In this document: positions 23,734 to 37,120 of the stretch, piece after piece
How the letters are laid out: each line of letters opens with the position of its first letter
Position numbering within the stretch: the first letter of the stretch is position 1
Origin: Amphirosellinia nigrospora
Taxonomy: Eukaryota; Ascomycota; Sordariomycetes; Xylariales; Xylariaceae
Reading direction: 5' to 3'
Length of the DNA: 64,000 bases
Assembly (NCBI GenBank): GCA_004123355.1
Contig: SCHM01000002.1
Span: 5,181,569-5,245,568, forward strand
Notes under the pieces: model-generated
The model's input: only the letters and a program-made list of their open reading frames with translations
Told to the model about the DNA's origin: nothing
The model's database searches: none
Position numbers and translations under genes: made by a program

Positions 23734-25358
23734 TCAAAGGTCTTGGACCACTGCTAAGCGACGAAGAGCTACTAGTTTCCGCCCTGTGGTGTTGCGAGGT
23801 TCTAACTCAGTTCCTTGGCTCGGCACTGGATGCTTGCGCATGCGGAGAGATTGTCTGAAATCGGTCATGAGAGCACCAAGAGAGGGTTGATGGAAAGCCT
23901 CCTGAATGTCTTCAAGCGTACGGCCGCGAGTTTCCGGCATGTAAGCAACGAGGACAGCGACGGTGCTCAAGGCAAGACCGCCGAAGAGGAAATACGCGGC
24001 AGATGACGACGCGTTCAGCAGAATTGGGGCAAGAATGGCCACGAGCCAATTGGTAAACTGAACTGATTAGCCCACATTCAATCAAACATCAGTCCTAAGT
24101 CAGGAGGATACTCACAAAGCCAAGGCCCTGAGCAACGCAAGTCGCAGCAGCTCTCGTATGATCCGGCTGTATCTCACTGGCGTAGATCTTGCCGACGATT
24201 CCCCAGGTCGCGCAATACGTGAGGCCGAAGGCAAACACGGAGACGATCACAACCCATCTGGCAATACCGGAGGGATATACCGAGTCAGATGCATATAGTG
24301 CACCTATCAAGAACATCAAGCCGGATAGAATCACACCGCCCGTGATTGCCGAAGTGCGTCGTCCCCATTTGTCGGCGAGAAGAAAGGCAGGTATGGAGAT
24401 GGCTAACATCAGAATGCCAGACACCCCAGAGGCCAGGAAAGAGGCGTTCGCCGAGGATAAGCCTGCTTGCTTGAAGAGAATGGGCGCGTACTAAATGACT
24501 TGTTAGCATCCATGACGATTTGCAAACGCGGGAGCAACATACGTATAAGATTGCATCAATGCCGGACAACTGCACCATGCCGAGAATGAACAAGGCGAGA
24601 ATCGTTCTATGCCTATAGGCCTTCCGAAATAAGAGCAAAAAGCTCCTCCATGGCGAGAGGCTCGTGGCCTGCCCTGTCGTGGTGACCATTATCCTTTCAG
24701 CCTCGATAGCATTGAGCTCGAGTCGCTCAAGCGCTCGCCTGGCCTCCTCTGCTTGCCCTTGATCTGCAGCCAGCGCGGCGACTCTGGAGGACGGAGCAGC
24801 ATCCAATTAGAAGTACAGACACAACAACCTGTACGACGAAAGGGAGCCTCCAGGAAAAGCTAGAGTCGATGTGGATGGAGCCATAGCACGTGAAATAGCC
24901 CAGAGAGATGCCCGTGACGGACATGAACTGCGGAAGTCCGGCCAACGTCCCTCGATGTCTGACGGGCGCGACCTCGCAGATGTAGGTCGACATGATGCTT
25001 AGAAAGATGCCCTCACCAAAGCCGCCGATGCTCCTGCCCGCGATGAGTTGGGCCTGTGAAAACGACGTGCCTTGTATGAGAGCACCGGCGCCGAAGAGAA
25101 TGGCCCCGGGATGATGATCTTGAGCCGACCGTACTTATCCGCGAGGTGTCCTGCAAACACGGATGGAACCGTGCCCGTGAGCAGTATTATTGAGACGGTG
25201 AACCCGAGCATGGTTGCGGAAAACTTCCCAATGAGTGTAAATTGGGGCAATGGAGGTGATGGCCCGATCGAGCCGGTATCGAAGCCATTGAGCAAGCCTC
25301 CGAGAGAGACAGCCACCGATGCAAGCACATACTTAGGCGGCCGCAACTTGGAAGCCAT
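23734..25358 (-). CDS. MFS sugar-porter-type transporter
   Basis: A plasma-membrane major facilitator of the sugar porter family. Landmarks in order: GGLLNGFDTGSIGP in TM1, GHLADKYGRLKIIIPG (loop 2-3 motif), GRSIGGFGEG with STYICEVAPVRHRGTL, the PESPRW motif in the central loop, LSGIDAILYYAP, LADKWGRRTSAI, FAFGLTYCATWG and the C-terminal PETRGRTLE signature. Two introns are canonical: after AILY (GTATGT...GCTAAC...TTAG) and after QGLGF (GTGAGT...GCTAAT...TTCAG). Three frame changes at about 25104, 24786 and 24757 are each repaired by one more base in a G or C run, giving roughly 490 residues, typical of the family. The substrate cannot be told. It could serve the terpene locus as exporter, but sugar porters are usually importers. 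Confidence 0.9.
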
Positions 25359-26719
25359 GGTGTCATAAGAGTGAGTTATAAATTTCTATGAGCAAGAACA
25401 ATGTCTGTATTTGGCGTTCTTGTCTTTTATGTTGCTTGCCCCTCGCTGATCAGGCCTGACATCACTCTGTCGCCAATTTAAAGCGGACTAGTTCGGCGTG
25501 AGAAAATAGCGGTCGCTGATCTACTATCTCATCACAGAATATCGACCAGCTCTCGAATCCAATGACACAAGTAAATGATAGCAGGCGCGAAATGCTGATA
25601 TCTGGGATATCTCAACTTTTGATCGTAGAACTTTCAATTCGCTCTGTACCTCTAACAGACTCTCGTATTTCCCGTTCTCTCCCTCGAGGTATGATAGCAC
25701 CCTTTGGTAATCGTTACCCAGCGTCACACGAGTGAGAATCGGAGGGCACGGTATGTCATGATAAGTGGCGCGCCACTTGGCCCGCGATTTACACATGCGC
25801 CGTTGGTCTGCCCAAGGGCGTAAACTGGAGAAACCGGAGCATGGACCGGGGCGACGGTACGTAGATCAGAACCCAGTGCCCAACTAGGAAAAAGCTCCTC
25901 CCCTCCCCGTCCCCTCTTAAACTCGGTCTTGTGCTCGCTAGGGGGAAGGAGGATATTTCTAATCAGGCAATTTTGACATTGGCCTACATGATTCCGGGCG
26001 GGGAAGACCTAGTTCGAGGAATGCCGCGCCTGTGAGGTATCACATTAGTAATTGTTCATCATGTTAGGTACTTTATGACGACTAAATCGACGACAGAGCT
26101 TGAAATTCAACAGCTTCGCGTGCCTCTCTCGTTCGCCTTAACCCATACATTCTATCGGACCACCTGGCTAGATAGATCTGCTTTACACACTTTAAGAGAG
26201 CGTCTTTCTACTTATGACGGTGAATTCACGGTGTATACTCTTATCGGTTTCACACATTGCATCAATTGTTCTGACAACGAAGGGGAAGGAGAGCTGCGCT
26301 CGTTGCACCCGAGATTCCGGTTGGGATCGCCGTGTTTCTTGGGCGCGCAGCGCTAGTCCATAAGGGATGGTCAGAATCAATTGTATGAAAAACAAGTAAC
26401 TATAAGTCGTGTGCTCATTAAATATATCTAATATCCGTTTTTTGGTGTTCGGTGTTGGTCGCAGTTAAGGATAGACACTAGTTGTTGTGCTGCGGGAGAT
26501 CTGATCCCCGCCCAGCTAAATCTATATATGCGTGAGCCTCTTTTCCCCCTTGGGATCTGAGGGTTTCAGGGAGGTATCGTGAGATCTAGCGGGACCTGGG
26601 GATGTAACGGGACATTTGGTGATGTTAACTTAGGAATGAGAAGGACGGCGACTTCTGCAACGTCAAAGCTGTGTTGCGAAGCGGGCGTGTTGGGATCTGA
26701 AGAACTGATACGCCGCCTC
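25359..26719. other. Intergenic with one weak ORF
   Basis: The minus-strand frame 25796-25524 (90 codons, containing the helix-like stretch YLEGENGKYESLLEVQSEL) has protein-like composition but no known family. The plus frame 26075-26356 appears to be chance. Otherwise nothing is seen. Confidence 0.35.
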
Positions 26720-28073
26720 CTATGCGGTCGATTGTCTCTCAATAGAGGGGTCTTCTGGGGTCTGAGTAGGATTAACAGGATTGTTTGAAATCCGTCGAAG
26801 TGCATATTCCTGGTTTCCGACGAATGTAGCTCTCAAAGGGTCGTCTGCTCGCGCACTCGTGACCGCCCGTTCGAATAACGCGAGTGCACGTCTGGCATCG
26901 TCAACATCTATGTGTTGCTCTCCCCGTTTCTGGCCCTCCGCCAGCTTCATCGAGTGCCGTTGCATCAGCCTCAGTCCGCACTTGTTTAACCATGCAGGTC
27001 TCCTAGGATCCGTATCCGGGATTAGGTCAACAAGCTCCTTGTCCAGACTGATAGCATCGTCAAGATCAGAGATAGCACCAGTTTTGGTGTATCTGGCTGC
27101 AAGCCACTCTGCTAGGTTGGACAGGTATGCTGCCCTGTTCGGATGATCCCTCAATGTTAGATCTACAGCTTCTCGTGCTGCTTTGACGGCACCATCAAGG
27201 TCCTTCATCGAGTTCCACTCGATGCTTCTTTTAGCAAGCACCTTCCCGAGTGTGTTCAAGTATAATGCTCTGTTTGGGTCCTGTGGCTGTGTTTTGATAA
27301 TAGTTTCGTTGATGAAACTGCAGCGTTGAGGTACCCAATTGAACCAGTTAGGGAATACTTGTCCGCCATTCGAAACCCAAAGTTATGTAGATAATCAGGG
27401 TCGCCAAAGCGATTGTGGTCCGAGTTCGCTTGAAGCATCAAACTAATTGATGAATCGAGATACTTCAATTCGTTGTTTTGATAATATTTATCGGCATGTC
27501 GGTTACTAAGGCTCATCAAACATATAGCCTTTATCTCAGGACCGGCGTCCATACGAACCGCTTCCCTTAGGCATAACATGGCGAGGTAGATATCGGATTC
27601 GGATCCTTGTTGTTTATACCTCCACCCGAACAGGATGCCCAGGTCATGTAAATTGATGGCCCGGTCGATTCGTCGTTGCGCCGCGATCGCCGCTTCCCGG
27701 AAGGCTATCTCGGCCTGTGACCAGTCCTCAGATATCGACCTCTTAATGTAACGTTCATAAAGGGAAACGCCGAGTTTATTTAGCTGGCTGGCTCTGTCTC
27801 TGGAGCCTTGTGGCGTGAGGTCGGCAGCTTGTCCGGTAAACCGGATGATTGCATCAAGATCGGCCGTATCCCCGATTATGCGGTATCTTTGACTAAGGAG
27901 CCATGCAAGGTGATTGAAATGAGGCACGCAACTATTGTTGTCACACACATTAGGCGAAGCACTTCCTCCTCTCGTTGTATACTTTCGTTTAGTACGTCAA
28001 TGGGTATCGTATTCGTTATATTGCGATTTTGCGCCGCTAAAAACATCTTGTCCGGCGGGATGATGAGAGACAT
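26720..28073 (-). CDS. Tetratricopeptide-repeat (TPR) protein
   Basis: A soluble helical-repeat protein built of TPR/Sel1-like units as in fungal NLR and TPR-CHAT families. Repeated blocks include HFNHLAWLLSQRYRIIGDTADLDAII, a later RASQLNKLGVSLYERY block, INLHDLGILFGWRYKQQGS, AICLMSLSNRHADKYYQ, YLHNFGFRMADKY, ALYLNTLGKVLAKR, AAYLSNLAEWLAARYTKTG and PAWLNKCGLRLMQRHS, spaced by about 45-50 residues. A frame change at about 27309 fits a missing A in an AA run. One near 27945 sits in a TGTGTG run and, when removed, links the N-terminal ESIQREEEVLRLMC to the rest. No NB-ARC domain is seen upstream and no CHAT domain downstream, so it is a stand-alone repeat protein or the remnant of a longer one. 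Function unknown. Confidence 0.75.
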
Positions 28074-29965
28074 GATGATGGGATATTACTATGTGGTGAC
28101 GCTCGCAAGATAAATCCAAGTGTTAGAAAATTGGTGATAGGACATGCTATGCATGGGATGCAGCGGCGGGAGCGATGGACCAAGCGTGATGGGGTATTGG
28201 TCGATGTTTGTAATTGAACGTGTAAGTTTCGAGATGTGGAATTGGACTAGAGCTGTATACCTACTTAGATATATATATGAAAAGTGCCCAACAAACTGTG
28301 TAGCTTCCTACGCCTGGCCAACCTACTAAGTAGGTACCATTAAATTTGCCAAACCTTATACCTCGAAGTAACTCGTAACTACCTTGTATCCTCTTGAGAT
28401 ACTAGAGACCTCTATCCCGGTGTGAAAAGTTAATACCCAATCATAAGAAATAGAGCCCCTGAGCTTATTCCCCGCAGTACTTCACTTCGCCTCTGATCAC
28501 TATGAACTTCCCTAGTCATCTTCTGCCTGAGTTCACCTAATGCTTCAACTAAGCATAGTTAGTAAAGTTACAACACATAGCACAAGTAAGCGCAAATCTT
28601 GTGAGAGGCATGATACCTCACTTAAACTCAACAAAGTCTACATCGCCCGGCAATACGATCTGAATAACATACTTCGTCACGCTCCTGGGTCGATATCTGA
28701 ACCAAGATTTGTAGTCCTGGCGATAGGCAGGTAAAAGGGGCAATGGGGTTCCCAAAAAGGCTATCAGATAGCAGTCTACCTCTCATAATGTCCTACGCGA
28801 TGCTCGAAAAGCTCGAAGCAACCCCATTATACGCTCTCCACGAGGGGTTTGACTTGGGAATTCATACATACACTCCGACGACTATACACCCTGGAGAGAA
28901 GCATGACATATATATAGCCACACTAGTTAGGTTGAGCGCTACAATGGGACTCAGATGAGTTAGACTCGAATCTTCGTAACCCAAAAGTATCGGAAAACTA
29001 CGGCGAGATAATTTTACATCCGATAGCACAAAGAAGACACACTGTATACCCTTCGAGTCCATAGTTCAGCTCGAGCCCCCAACGAGCAAAAGTATTGCGT
29101 GTACCGGACCAATAGTATCTCTATCGGATTCGAGATAGTTTTGGCTAGAATTCAAAGTGATATAATATCCTAGCTACGTTGCGTAAAGCAATTTCGGCGG
29201 AATCCCAGACTTACCCTATATTACCACGTCATCATCATCATTCTGGACCATGGTTGCTTGTCGCACTAGTAACAATAATGAGCCTAGTCCATGGCTACAT
29301 ACATACATGTCCTTCATCTAAGGCTAAGGGCCCTAGGCATTTGGGGATAGAATATCATGACAATATCTACCAGTTTCTGTCCGTATGAGCATCATAGAAT
29401 CAGTAATGGTTGGTTCCTTATCTAATGAGTCTCGGACCGGCCCGCGCAATGCATGCTCCCTCTATAGGCTTGTATACGAACAGAAGACGAAGAGACTTCC
29501 TCTATATAGCCAGATGGCGATCACTAAGATGATTTTAGAAGCCTTTGTGCAACAAAAAATATTGATTGCTTACCGCAAGCACGGGGTTCTTGATAGTAGT
29601 AATTACAGTATAGTTAGCTAGAGTATAGTTAACTTAGTTAGAGTTATAGTTACCATCGCATCTGCAACACAATACTCAATATAACCCACTACCTAGGTAC
29701 ATACGAATTAAGCTTTACGAATGCGCCGCAAGAGTCACGCCAACACAAGGATAACCCAAGTCTCATCCTGAAATAAACATTGGGATATTGGATTCAGCTG
29801 ATGTATAGCAAGAACTCAAATATGAAACCTTCAATGCTATCATCAAGCATTTCTTTTCTGTCTAACTAATTGTGGCATTACAAACAGCGCGTACGCCGCT
29901 GTAATAAAACCTGAATATTCCTACTCCATGCCTGAAATTACGTAAACTTTCGAACAAACTTTCCC
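28074..29965. other. Intergenic, no gene seen
   Basis: About 1.9 kb upstream of the TPR gene and downstream of lysyl-tRNA synthetase. Several short plus-strand frames exist (28540-28734, 28743-28958, 29179-29388, 29385-29621) without family features. Confidence 0.45.
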
Positions 29966-32331
<2,366 letters not shown>

Positions 32332-33075
32332 AGTAGGAGTTGCAATCAAGGGTTGTGATGATGTCGCCAAAAGAAAAAAAGAGGCGGAATGGGGTAACAG
32401 AAACGTGGGATCTTGGGAGGCTAATGTAAATTTTTGTTGACTCACTCCCACGCCCAATACCGGCTGTCTCTTGGATGGCGGGGTGGAGGGATTGGAGGGG
32501 TTGGAGGGGTCGCGGGGCAAAACCGGACAAAACTGTGCAAACTGTGGCTTATCGATACTAAAACGGTAGAAGCTCGTAACGGTTCGCCCCCACTTAGTCT
32601 GTACCTCCTTTTACCGATATGGCATTATACTCGAATACCTTATCTAGAATTGTTTCGATACGATGGTTTCGCCTACACTGATGTGGACCTTGAAGATACC
32701 TATCCCTCGTTTCGCCAACAACGACACTCAAAAGAGCTTCCCTAGCACACGTGTGCCAGTACCCAACTAACTCAATGTCCAAGCCCTGGTACAGGGAAGC
32801 TCTCAAGGATTTGTGAGTCATATTTCCTTTCACATCTTGGCTGACAGCTGCCTTGCTAATAAAACTGAGTAAAATAGCTCTAGCCTAGAATGCAACCAAT
32901 TGCACCGCCACAGCCAATGCTCATATCGTCTTGGTACTAGGCTATTCGTGGTTGGGTCTATTAGTTATAAATGTGTCTATTCCCTGTCATCTGGCTTTTG
33001 ACGGCAAAATGTGACACCTTGTACCTTTATTTCGTGAAGTCTCAGAGCCGGAATCCAGGCAATGACCAACGAGCC
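32332..33075. other. Divergent intergenic region
   Basis: About 740 bp between lysyl-tRNA synthetase (minus) and the protease (plus), probably holding both promoters. No gene is seen. Confidence 0.4.
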
Positions 33076-34009
33076 ATGTCTCCCAGGCAGACAAGATCAC
33101 AAATCAAAGCTACCAGTACAGGCACACCCTTGCAGTCATAGAGGCACTCGCTCTAGATAAGTCCGATGTCAACAACCCTCCAGCAAACGATGGGGTTTCT
33201 CGACTGCCGACGGCGCTTACCCGTACCATCACGAGTCTCGGAGCCAACGACCACAAAATCCTGCTAAAGAAACAGGCATGGCTTCAGCAGTACTCCCTAG
33301 AAGTTCCCGCCCAGTTCGCCAGACACGCAAGAGCCGTAGATGCCACCCTAGTGTTGCCCAGGAAGAAGCTGGCACGGCGGTCTGTATTGCACCGAACGGC
33401 ATCATCCTGACCTGTTCACATTGTGTTGCTGAGAACATCGACGAACTGAACAAATCCAGAGACTGTTGGCTTCTCTTTAAATCCGGGAAGGCCGTAAAGA
33501 CAACCTGTGTAGCATGGGACGACAAACGAGACCTTGCCCTTCTGCAAGTCGTCGCTGCCCAACGAGAGGGCGGAGACAGTGGGATGTCACGTTTTCCTTT
33601 TGTTTCAATAAGTGCTACGACGCCTGCCCTAAACTCACGCTTGGTATGTGTCGGCCACCCTGGAAGCGAAGACCTGGAAGCTTCCCAGCCCGGTATCAAG
33701 ACCAATTACGACGTTCTTCACGTCAGTGCCGGCCGTTTCCGCGGCTGTGCGGATGGCCAGGATCCCCAGGACAACTCGGAGATCGGTGTGTTGATGCACG
33801 ATTGTTGGACGTATTGGGGCCATAGCGGCGCACCCTTGCTCGACGTCAAGACCGGTGGACTTATTGGGCTGCATTCTTCCTGGGACGACGAAACGGGAAT
33901 GCGCCGAGGGATACTACTAGAGGCTATCCATGAATTTCTTAGCGAGCACAAGGGACATGTGCCGTCCTTAATTGATCAGATGAATCATTGGTCAAGTAAA
34001 TACATCTAG
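33076..34009 (+). CDS. Trypsin-like serine peptidase (S1 fold)
   Basis: A single-domain trypsin/HtrA-like peptidase with no visible signal peptide, so probably intracellular. The catalytic His is in LTCSHCV, the Asp in KRDLALLQV, and the Ser in GHSGAPLLD with LIGLHSSWDD following. An N-terminal helical region of about 85 residues (containing HTLAVIEALALDKSD and QFARHARAVDATLVL) precedes the peptidase. It is joined to it only if one G is added near 33356 (TTGCCC to TTGGCC), and the ATG at 33076 needs one more C in the CCC run at 33082. Starting at the first ATG in the peptidase frame (33278) would lose this region. The gene converges on guanine deaminase; the stop codons are about 15 bp apart, so transcripts probably overlap. 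Confidence 0.8.
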
Positions 34010-34024
34010 TGAGTTTGTACTAAA

Positions 34025-35384
34025 TCACGATTTAACTTGACGCCCGCGTACAAATACTTTCTTAATGTTGCGGTCATCGCCCGTCATGATGAACTTGTCA
34101 AAGACCGTCTTCGTGGTGTCTTCTTCTTCAATCATGGTCATGATTCCCGGCTTTGAGCTCTTGGAGTCAATCAACAACGCATCAAACTCCTTCCCAGTCG
34201 CGAAATTACCGATCTTCTCATCCAAACAGCAGACACGGGCACCGCCGAGAGTCGCGAGGTAGAACACCTCGTCAATAGACAGTCCCTTGTCTTTCCCCTC
34301 ACTCATGACCTCCCTCGCATTCGAAGCGACGAGAGCCTGTCGCATGGCGTCTAATATGCTGCTTGAAAATCCGCCGCCGCTATCCGTTCCTAGCCCTACC
34401 TTTATACCCACCTGGAGGAATATACGGACGGGGGCAGCCATGAAGCCGCCGCCAACGGTCATGTTAGAAATAGGGCAATGGGCGACGCCACACTCGAGAT
34501 CCTTGAGGCGCCCAAGCTCATATTCAGACACATAACAGCAATGAGCCAGAATGGAGCGCTTGGTCAGCAGGCCAAAATGGTTGTATAGGTCCGCCTCGTT
34601 ATCGAATGTCGGAAACAAAACCTTCGTAAAAGACATCTCCTGCTCGGCTTCATTGAAGTGCGTCTGAATGGGCAGGTCTGGGTTAGACTTGGCAATCTCC
34701 CCTAGTCCCGCCAGCAAGGCGTCTTCGCAGGTAATAGCGAAGCGAGGCGTGAGTACGTGCTTGACAAGCTTTCCCTGCGGATCGATATTCCTTACATGCG
34801 CTATGCAATCTAAAGTGTCCTGCAACGAAGATTCGACTGATGCGTCTCGGTAGTAGTCTGGTGCATTGCGATTCATGTTACATTTCCCCACGAATGCTCT
34901 CTGCCCCTTTTCAAGACAGAGATCGGCCAGGATCTTAGTAGCTTCAGCATGCATAGATCCGTAGTATGAGGCGGTCGTTATCCCTTGCTGAAGAAAGCCG
35001 TCGACACAGCTGCATAGATACGCCGTGCGTAGTCCGGGTCACGGAAGCGCGCTTCGGTTCGGAAACGTGACCTTGTCCAGCCAGTCCAGGATGTGCATGC
35101 TCTGGCCGAGGCCGCGTTGGGCCCATTGAGGCGCATGATTGTGCGTGTCTACGAAACCTGGGATGAGGAATTGCCCACGCTCAAGATAGGAAACTTCGTA
35201 TTGGGACTCGGATAATCCCAGCGTTGTCAAGTGTTGTTGGACCGACTCCCTTGGTATCGATTTTGTTAAAGCTTGTATAATTCCATCTGGGTTGATGATT
35301 ATAATGCCATTTTCTATTATTCCAAGTTGATCGAGACTCAAGCAGTGAATCAGGGTACCGTGAAACACTTGATGTTGAGCCATC
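34025..35384 (-). CDS. Guanine deaminase
   Basis: An amidohydrolase that converts guanine to xanthine in purine salvage and nitrogen use; zinc enzyme, cytosolic. Blocks: PGFVDTHNHAPQW with the HxH metal ligands, TPRFAITC, QTHFNEAEQE, ILAHCCYV (His ligand), HCPISNMTVGGG and LGTDSGGGFSSS (Asp ligand), then the NFATGKEFDALLID end. The family is otherwise 450-480 residues, which fits. Two frame changes near 35058 and 34982 fit one extra A (restoring VTFPTEARF) and one missing G (restoring SKGITTASYYGS). The chosen start is MAQHQVF; an in-frame ATG at 35401 is possible. A TIR element begins 126 bp upstream of the start, inside the likely promoter. Confidence 0.93.
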
Positions 35385-35755
35385 GCCAAATTATCGATCA
35401 ATTCCTGATGAACCCCTCATTGAATGATGTCGTGGTCGATCTTGAGTGAGACATGTATAAGACTGGGCCAGCTGCCATAGGCAGGAAACAGCTGTCAGCG
35501 CGTGAGAAGTACACTGATTCCGAATCGAAATGTCGCGCCCCACCCGCACTTTCTATACAGTCCCCCCCATTTTTAGGAAACACGTCGACAATAGCATTTT
35601 TCAACATTATAGAACGAATAATAATACTAAAAATAAATAATTATATATTAAAACAATGCTCTTTTTACTACCTATCTAAAAATATAGGTTTTATTTTTAT
35701 ACATATTATCGAAGAATAAATCACTGTATTACGTTGTTTTAAACGTATACATCTA

Positions 35756-36084
35756 GACCTACGAACACACGCGCAGACCTCTACAGACCTACGAACGCAC
35801 GCGCAGACCTCTACAGACCTACGAACGCACGCGCAAACCTCTACAGACCTACGAACACACGCGCAGACCTACGCAGACCTACGAATACACACGCAGACCT
35901 CTATAGACCTACGAAACACACGCGCAGACCTACGCAGACCTACGCAGACCTACGCAGACCTACGCGCACAGGGCGGCAGAGGGTCTGGCGAAGGGGCTGT
36001 TGATCTAGCCACACAGACCTCCGCAGACCTACGCAGACCTACGAATACACAGGCAGACCTCTACAGACCTATGCAGACTTACGC
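35756..36084 (+). repeat. Left array of 10/30-bp units
   Basis: A tandem array of a 10-bp unit (ACCTACGCAG and variants) arranged in many places as 30-bp higher-order units (ACCTACGAAC, GCACGCGCAG, ACCTCTACAG). It is interrupted near 35965-36015 by a unique-looking GGGCGGCAGAGGGTCTGGCG segment that recurs inverted in the right array. Confidence 0.85.
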
Positions 36085-36184
36085 GTACGAGGCTGTTAAC
36101 CTAGCCCCGCGTAGATCTACGCGCACGGGCCAATACGCACAGACCAGTCCCTTTGCTAGTCCGTAGAAGGTCTACGCGGGCTAG

Positions 36185-36590
36185 GTCGGCAGAGCCTCGT
36201 ACGCGTAGGTCTGCGTAGGTCTGTAGAGGTCTGCGTGTGTATTCGTAGGTCTGCGTAGGTCTGCGTAGGTCTGCGTATGTGTTCGTAGGTCTGTAGAGGC
36301 CTGCGGAGGTCTGTGTGGCTAGATCAACAGCCCCTTCGCCAGACCCTCTGCCGCCCTGTGCGCGTAGGTCTGCCAGTCCCTCTGTCACTCCATACGCGTA
36401 GGTCTGCGTAGGTCTGCGTAGGTCTGCGTAGGTCTGCGTAGGTCTGCGTAGGTCTGCGCGTGTGTTCGTAGGTCTGTAGAGGTCTACGCGTGTGTTCGTA
36501 GGTCTGCAGAGGTCTGCGTAGGTCTGCGTGGCTAGATCACTAGCCCCTTCGCCACTCCCTCTGCTACTCCGTACGCGTAGGTCTATAAGG
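36185..36590 (-). repeat. Right array, inverted copy of the left array
   Basis: The same 10-bp unit in reverse orientation (CTGCGTAGGT), with the same 30-bp composite units and the same GGGCGGCAGAGGGTCTGGCG segment inverted (about 36325-36365). A second similar spacer lies near 36530-36560. The dyad axis is near 36140, where GTAGATCTAC-like sequence and its partner form the loop region. The whole centre could fold as one very long imperfect hairpin. Confidence 0.85.
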
Positions 36591-36830
36591 GCTACGAAGG
36601 TACGGAAACGCGTGTTCGAGGGCTACGGAGGCTACGAGGGCGTAGAAATCGCTGATTCGAGGCTATAGGCACAGAAAACGCGTGTTCGAAGGCTTCGAGG
36701 GCTTCGAGGGCTTCGAGGGCGTAGAAATCGCTAATTCGAGGCTGTTGACGCAGAAAACGCAGTTTTGAGGCTAATAATACCAAAAACGCTGTTTTCGAGG
36801 TCTGCGAAGGCTCTGTATACACAGATATCG
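36591..36830. repeat. Second tandem repeat family inside the element
   Basis: Three to four diverged copies of a unit of about 55-65 bp that contains AAACGCGTGTTCGAGGGCT, one or more GGCTTCGAGG/GGCTACGAGG steps, and GTAGAAATCGCT(G/A)ATTCGAGG. Later copies drift and become A/T-rich toward the right terminal repeat. Confidence 0.6.
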
Positions 36831-37120
36831 CTGTTTCTAGTAAAAAAATCGTGTTTTTAAGTAATTGAATACTAACCAGATAAAAAAATGCTATTGTCGG
36901 TATATTTCCCAAAAATGGGGGGACTGTACAGAAAGTGTGGGTGGGGCGCGACATTTCGTTTCGGAATCAGTGTAGATCGAATTTCCATAAAGCCTTCATT
37001 AACACTTAGTGTCGCCGTTCTAAGGGACATAAATTAGACAAAAGTTGCGAATTTTCAAGAAACTTCATATTGGGAATAAGATAAACTTGACGACTCCTAC
37101 TACATGCTGTTTTATCTATA

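Larger units (their letters stand above)
35510..36974. mobile_element. TIR element with internal inverted minisatellite
   Basis: Both ends carry a long inverted repeat of about 90 bp: left from 35510 (TACACTGATTCCGAA...), right ending at 36974 (...TTCGGAATCAGTGTA). It continues through a GTCGCGCCCCACCC block, an ACTTTCT block, TACAGTCCCCCC and GACAATAGCATTTTT. A TA dinucleotide at each edge could be a Tc1/mariner-type target duplication. There is no transposase frame, so this is a non-autonomous (MITE-like or larger) element of about 1.46 kb. The inner flanks are AT-rich, and the centre holds two mirror-image arrays listed separately. The arms differ at a few positions, mainly transitions, so it is not very recent. 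It lies between the guanine deaminase start and the next MFS gene. Confidence 0.75.

Noticed and set aside
35756-36590. CRISPR-like look of repeated units
   Set aside because: The repeats are contiguous 10-bp units without unique spacers, inside an inverted structure, in a eukaryotic genome.
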